Source: Emiliania huxleyi CCMP1516
Taxonomy: Eukaryota; Haptophyta; Isochrysidales; Noelaerhabdaceae
Length of the DNA: 64,000 bases
Assembly: GCF_000372725.1 (NCBI RefSeq)
Contig: NW_005201412.1
Coordinates: 201,643-265,642 of the forward strand
Direction of reading: 5' to 3'
The notes beneath the pieces are model-generated. The model was not told the DNA's origin. It did no database searches and worked only from the letters and a program-made list of their open reading frames with translations. The translations under genes were made by a program, and so were the position numbers. The stretch's first letter is position 1; each line of letters begins with the position of its first letter. Shown here in pieces: positions 61,219-64,000 of this stretch.

Positions 61219-63315
61219 TCATGGACGCGTCACGGGACGGGATGTGCCGGTGTGGCCTTCCCGTCGCACTAAGTGCGGCACCCTCGCGAGTGGGGCACCG
61301 AGCTTGATCGCGAGGTAGCGCATCAGCGGATGCTCGACGTTCTCCAGGTAGATCCGCAGCACGGCAGTGATGGGCACGGCAAGCACCATGCCGGTGATGC
61401 CCCAGACGGAACCCCATAGCAAGATGGCGAGCATGACGCCCACCGGGTCGAGGTTCGTCGTGTTTGCGAACACCTTGGTCTCGATCACATCCTTGTTGAG
61501 GAACGCGAGCACCATGGGCAGGACAAAGGCAAGCGTAACCTCCATGGTGGAGAATTCCGGGTCGAGTCCGACGAAGGGCATCGGAAGCAGCACGCCGAGG
61601 GGTGCGCCGATTGCAGGGATAAAATTCAACCAGAAAGTGAGCATGCCTGAAATGGCCCGGAGGGGAATCAGTAGAGCGCTGACGAGGCGGGACATGGCGG
61701 GGTGCGTGTGCCAAAGACGAGCGAGAGGGATGTCTCGAGCCCGATCCAGCAAAGGATGACGGCGTGGAGCACGCCCACCAGAATCGAGAGCGCCACCTTG
61801 CCGCCGATGTACGCGTAGATCTGCTTGCCGGCCTACGGGCATGCGCGGTGGAGGTGGGTATAGTTGTGAAGTCTTTTGCAGGGCCCCTCTCGGCCCGCCT
61901 GCGAGTCGACTCGGTGGATGGGGCCCTCATCCTTCGACTCCACCTTGAGGGGGGAGCACGATCAAGGGTGACCAGCCCGGTTGGCCCCGGTCGGCAGGCA
62001 GCACCGATGGTGTGCTGTTTGCGTGTGCGTTATGGGGGTGTCATTGACCAGCATGAAGATGAGGAAGAGCACAACGTAGAGCGAATTCTCCAGCACGCCC
62101 GAGGCGGAGCCAAGAAAATTGACGATCAGGTCGGACACGTCGAGCTGTTTCGCCATTTCCTTTTCCAGGTCTGCAAAGTGGCTCATCTTTTCCTGCGGAG
62201 GCGTGATGGACGAATCATGGGCATTCTTGACGTTGAAGCTGACTTTGGGGCCTCGTACCTCGGCTGAGGCTGCAGTGGTCGCGTTCAGCATGCCTAGCGA
62301 TATCTGCGCCGCAGTGATTGCATCGAACAAGTTCTCGATCAACTCCTACGGGCTCGCTTTCGACGTGTCACGAAACGCCTCCCGCTGGGAGGCGGGATCA
62401 CTGATCACATCGTCTGTCGGGCCGCTCGCCTCGATGCGCGCATTGTAGACGCCAGCCTTGCTCGCAAAGGCAGAGAGCGAGTTGGCGACAATGAGCGAAA
62501 GCATTGTCATCGCGACGACGACGGTCACAAGCGCGAAAAACACCGCCCATTGCCGCGGCAGCCGGAAGCAGCGGCGCTGATGTCGCTGACACAGCGGGTG
62601 CTGGCAGGAGAGAAAGTCGATGAGTGGAGTCAAAAGGTACCTTAAGGCGAGGGTCGGGGTGAGATGAGGTGACTGTGAGGATGAAGGGTCTGAGGGTGAG
62701 AGGCTGCTCGAGGCAAGATCGGGATGGCGTATTCGTCACGGTGGTGTGTATGGCTGTGCATATGCTGAACTGGTCACTTGAGAGCGACGGCCAGGAAGAA
62801 GAGGACGAGAACGTGGCTGAGGGAGTACAGCGCAAAGTAGACCACGGCGATGGCGCAGACGGTCTGGCAGAGGGTGCGGATCCGCTCATCGATGGTCTGC
62901 TCGACCACTGAGAGCGGTGCGCGAGGAAGCAAGGCAGGCGGCTGGCTGGGTGCCCAGGACTTGTGCGCGTATTGGACCTGCGGATGGAGGCTCAAGGATG
63001 AAAGCTTCGGTTTGCCCAACTGCGCGGTGTTGTGGCTGTGTCACGTCACCTCTGCATCCAGCCTCTCCAGCTTCATACGCAGCGAGCTTATCTCCGTCGC
63101 CTGGGAAAGACGAGGCGTTGCATACCGTGGGTGGCATGAAGGGCAAGAATCAGGTACTAGGCAGGCGCTGTTGAGGGAGAGATGAGGCACGAGAGCGATA
63201 CTGTGGCGCTCACCTGCTCAATGATCCTCTGCTCCAGCACGCGCTCCTTGGCCTTGGCCCACCAGTTGGTGCTGATCTCGCCTGACTCTGGATCCGCCAT
63301 ACTCATCGTACTCAT
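61219..63315 (-). CDS. AI-2E-family (PerM/YdiK-type) membrane transporter
   Basis: Multi-pass membrane protein; bacterial relatives export small molecules such as autoinducer-2 or ions, and the role in algae is unknown. Eight exons: 63214-63315, 63050-63100, 62778-62977, 62430-62640, 62049-62345, 61899-61943, 61712-61832, 61219-61646 (484 residues). Features: an N-terminal soluble region, first spans IRTLCQTVCAIAVVYFALYS and FFLAVALKYLLTPLIDFL, WAVFFALVTVVVAMTMLSLI, a loop ELIENLFDAITAAQ, LENSLYVVLFLIFML, then the family core GKQIYAYIGGKVALSILVGV, GMLTFWLNFIPAIGAPLGVL, DPVGVMLAILLWGSVWGITG and MVLAVPITAVLRIYLENVEH. Introns: 63101-63213 GT, 62978-63049 GT, 62641-62777 GT, 62346-62429 GC, 61944-62048 GT, 61833-61898 GC, 61647-61711 GC. 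The start at 63315 is the first of three clustered in-frame ATGs. Confidence 0.88.
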
Positions 63316-63646
63316 CGTATGTCGCTGCACCCTGCCCGCGGCGCCGCGAGGGGGACTGTCGCAGAGTGGCCCGCGCTCGATGTTACTTTATTAGGGGTCG
63401 GTATTAGTGATTACGCTTCGTCAGCAAAACTCTGGTTTAGTCGGTGTGTATGTGTATCCTGGATCACTACTTCACTTTCTCTCAGGGTATCATCACTTCG
63501 CGTCCTCCCAGCGTCCTCTTCCTTCCCTCCCGCCCGCCACGCCCACCAGCGCATGTCTTAATGGTGGGCTTGCGATCTCCTGCGCGACGCGCGTTGTATG
63601 GGTGTCTGAGCACGCGCGCAGCGCGCGAAGAGTCCACGATATTTTA
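63316..63646. other. Intergenic
   Basis: Upstream region of the AI-2E gene; no other feature is seen. Confidence 0.4.
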
Positions 63647-64000
63647 GTGCACGTGGATGCTCTTCACAGCCTTGTTATTGAGAAGAAAATACCTCCTATG
63701 GCGCTGTTCACACATGCCGACATCGCCTCCGTAGAGAACAGGCTCGGACACTGGAGTAGGTATCGGGGCTCACACGCGCCAGTAGCGTTCGTGCCTATGA
63801 ACCGAAATGGCACAGCGCAAGTCTCCTTCGTCCGGATCGGTGCTCCCACGCACTCGTTCAGCGTCTCTCCACTGCGGTCGCCAAGCCAGTCAAGCCACAG
63901 GAAGTCCGACATTGCATTGGCGGAGGAGGGGCTGCACCCGACCAAGCTGCGACAGACGGCCCCACTGCGAGTGATTGCATTCACGCAGCTGCGCCGCCTC
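63647..64000 (+). CDS. Open frame running off the window end
   Basis: The frame reads VDALHSLVIEKKIPPMALFT, HADIASVENRLGHWSRYRGS, PVAFVPMNRNGTAQVSFVRI ... and has no stop before the edge. The first ~45 bases repeat sequence at 34160-34205. It is protein-like but unrecognised; it could be an exon of a gene beyond the window. Confidence 0.35.
   Translation, partial: MHVDALHSLVIEKKIPPMALFTHADIASVENRLGHWSRYRGSHAPVAFVPMNRNGTAQVSFVRIGAPTHSFSVSPLRSPSQSSHRKSDIALAEEGLHPTKLRQTAPLRVIAFTQLRRL

Overview
Nuclear DNA of a GC-rich, intron-bearing eukaryote, most likely a marine haptophyte alga of the Emiliania/Gephyrocapsa kind (inference, no database search was run). The signs are spliced genes for typical eukaryotic proteins (importin-5, SURF4, USP48, a mitochondrial Xaa-Pro aminopeptidase, an STE20 kinase, an OPT transporter), a protein with a signal-plus-transit leader as used by secondary plastids, a TTAGGG-type repeat, many dispersed repeats, and introns of which about half start with GC instead of GT. 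One 550-base assembly gap (48031-48580) interrupts a gene. Exon limits were worked out by hand from reading frame, AG acceptors and family knowledge.

Layout. 0-6 kb: a secreted Cys-rich repeat protein, an unknown ORF and two copies of a ~530-bp retroposon-like element with perfect target duplications. 6.3-10 kb: importin-5 (minus). 12.1-14.5 kb: OPT transporter (minus), back to back with SURF4 (14.8-15.8 kb, plus). 17-19 kb: a single-pass membrane protein and a small SHOCT protein. 19.2-21.1 kb: an unknown gene split by a ~874-bp inverted-repeat element. 21.5-24.2 kb: STE20/MST-type kinase. 24.9-31 kb: two unknown genes, a plastid-targeted protein and an FHA-like gene, all minus. 31.4-33.1 kb: ATP-grasp ligase. 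33-36.9 kb: repeat-rich, no confident gene. 36.9-38.3 kb: RGG/Cys-cluster protein. 39.3-43.2 kb: USP48. 43.7-46.2 kb: XPNPEP3 (convergent with USP48). 47.4-49.9 kb: U-box protein with repeats of an unnamed domain. 50-53 kb: an inverted-repeat pair around ~1.3 kb. 53-54.5 kb: RlmN-type radical SAM enzyme. 55-58 kb: zinc-finger remnant and repeats. 58.3-60.9 kb: EF-hand coiled-coil protein and a kinase C-lobe fragment. 61.2-63.3 kb: AI-2E-family membrane protein.

The genes do not form a pathway; they are ordinary housekeeping and regulatory genes. What stands out is intron biology. I modelled 56 introns, and 31 start with GC. Several consist of a second copy of the adjoining exon edge plus a simple-sequence filler. 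The clearest is an OPT intron made of a 30-bp exon copy followed by six telomeric TAACCC units; removing it restores the ORF exactly. Similar structures occur in XPNPEP3, the MST kinase, the ATP-grasp gene and a second OPT intron. Together they look like a record of intron birth by break repair or segmental duplication, with a spliceosome that accepts GC donors. Mobile elements add to this: three insertions with clear target duplications, two of them with an identifiable empty site elsewhere in the window.
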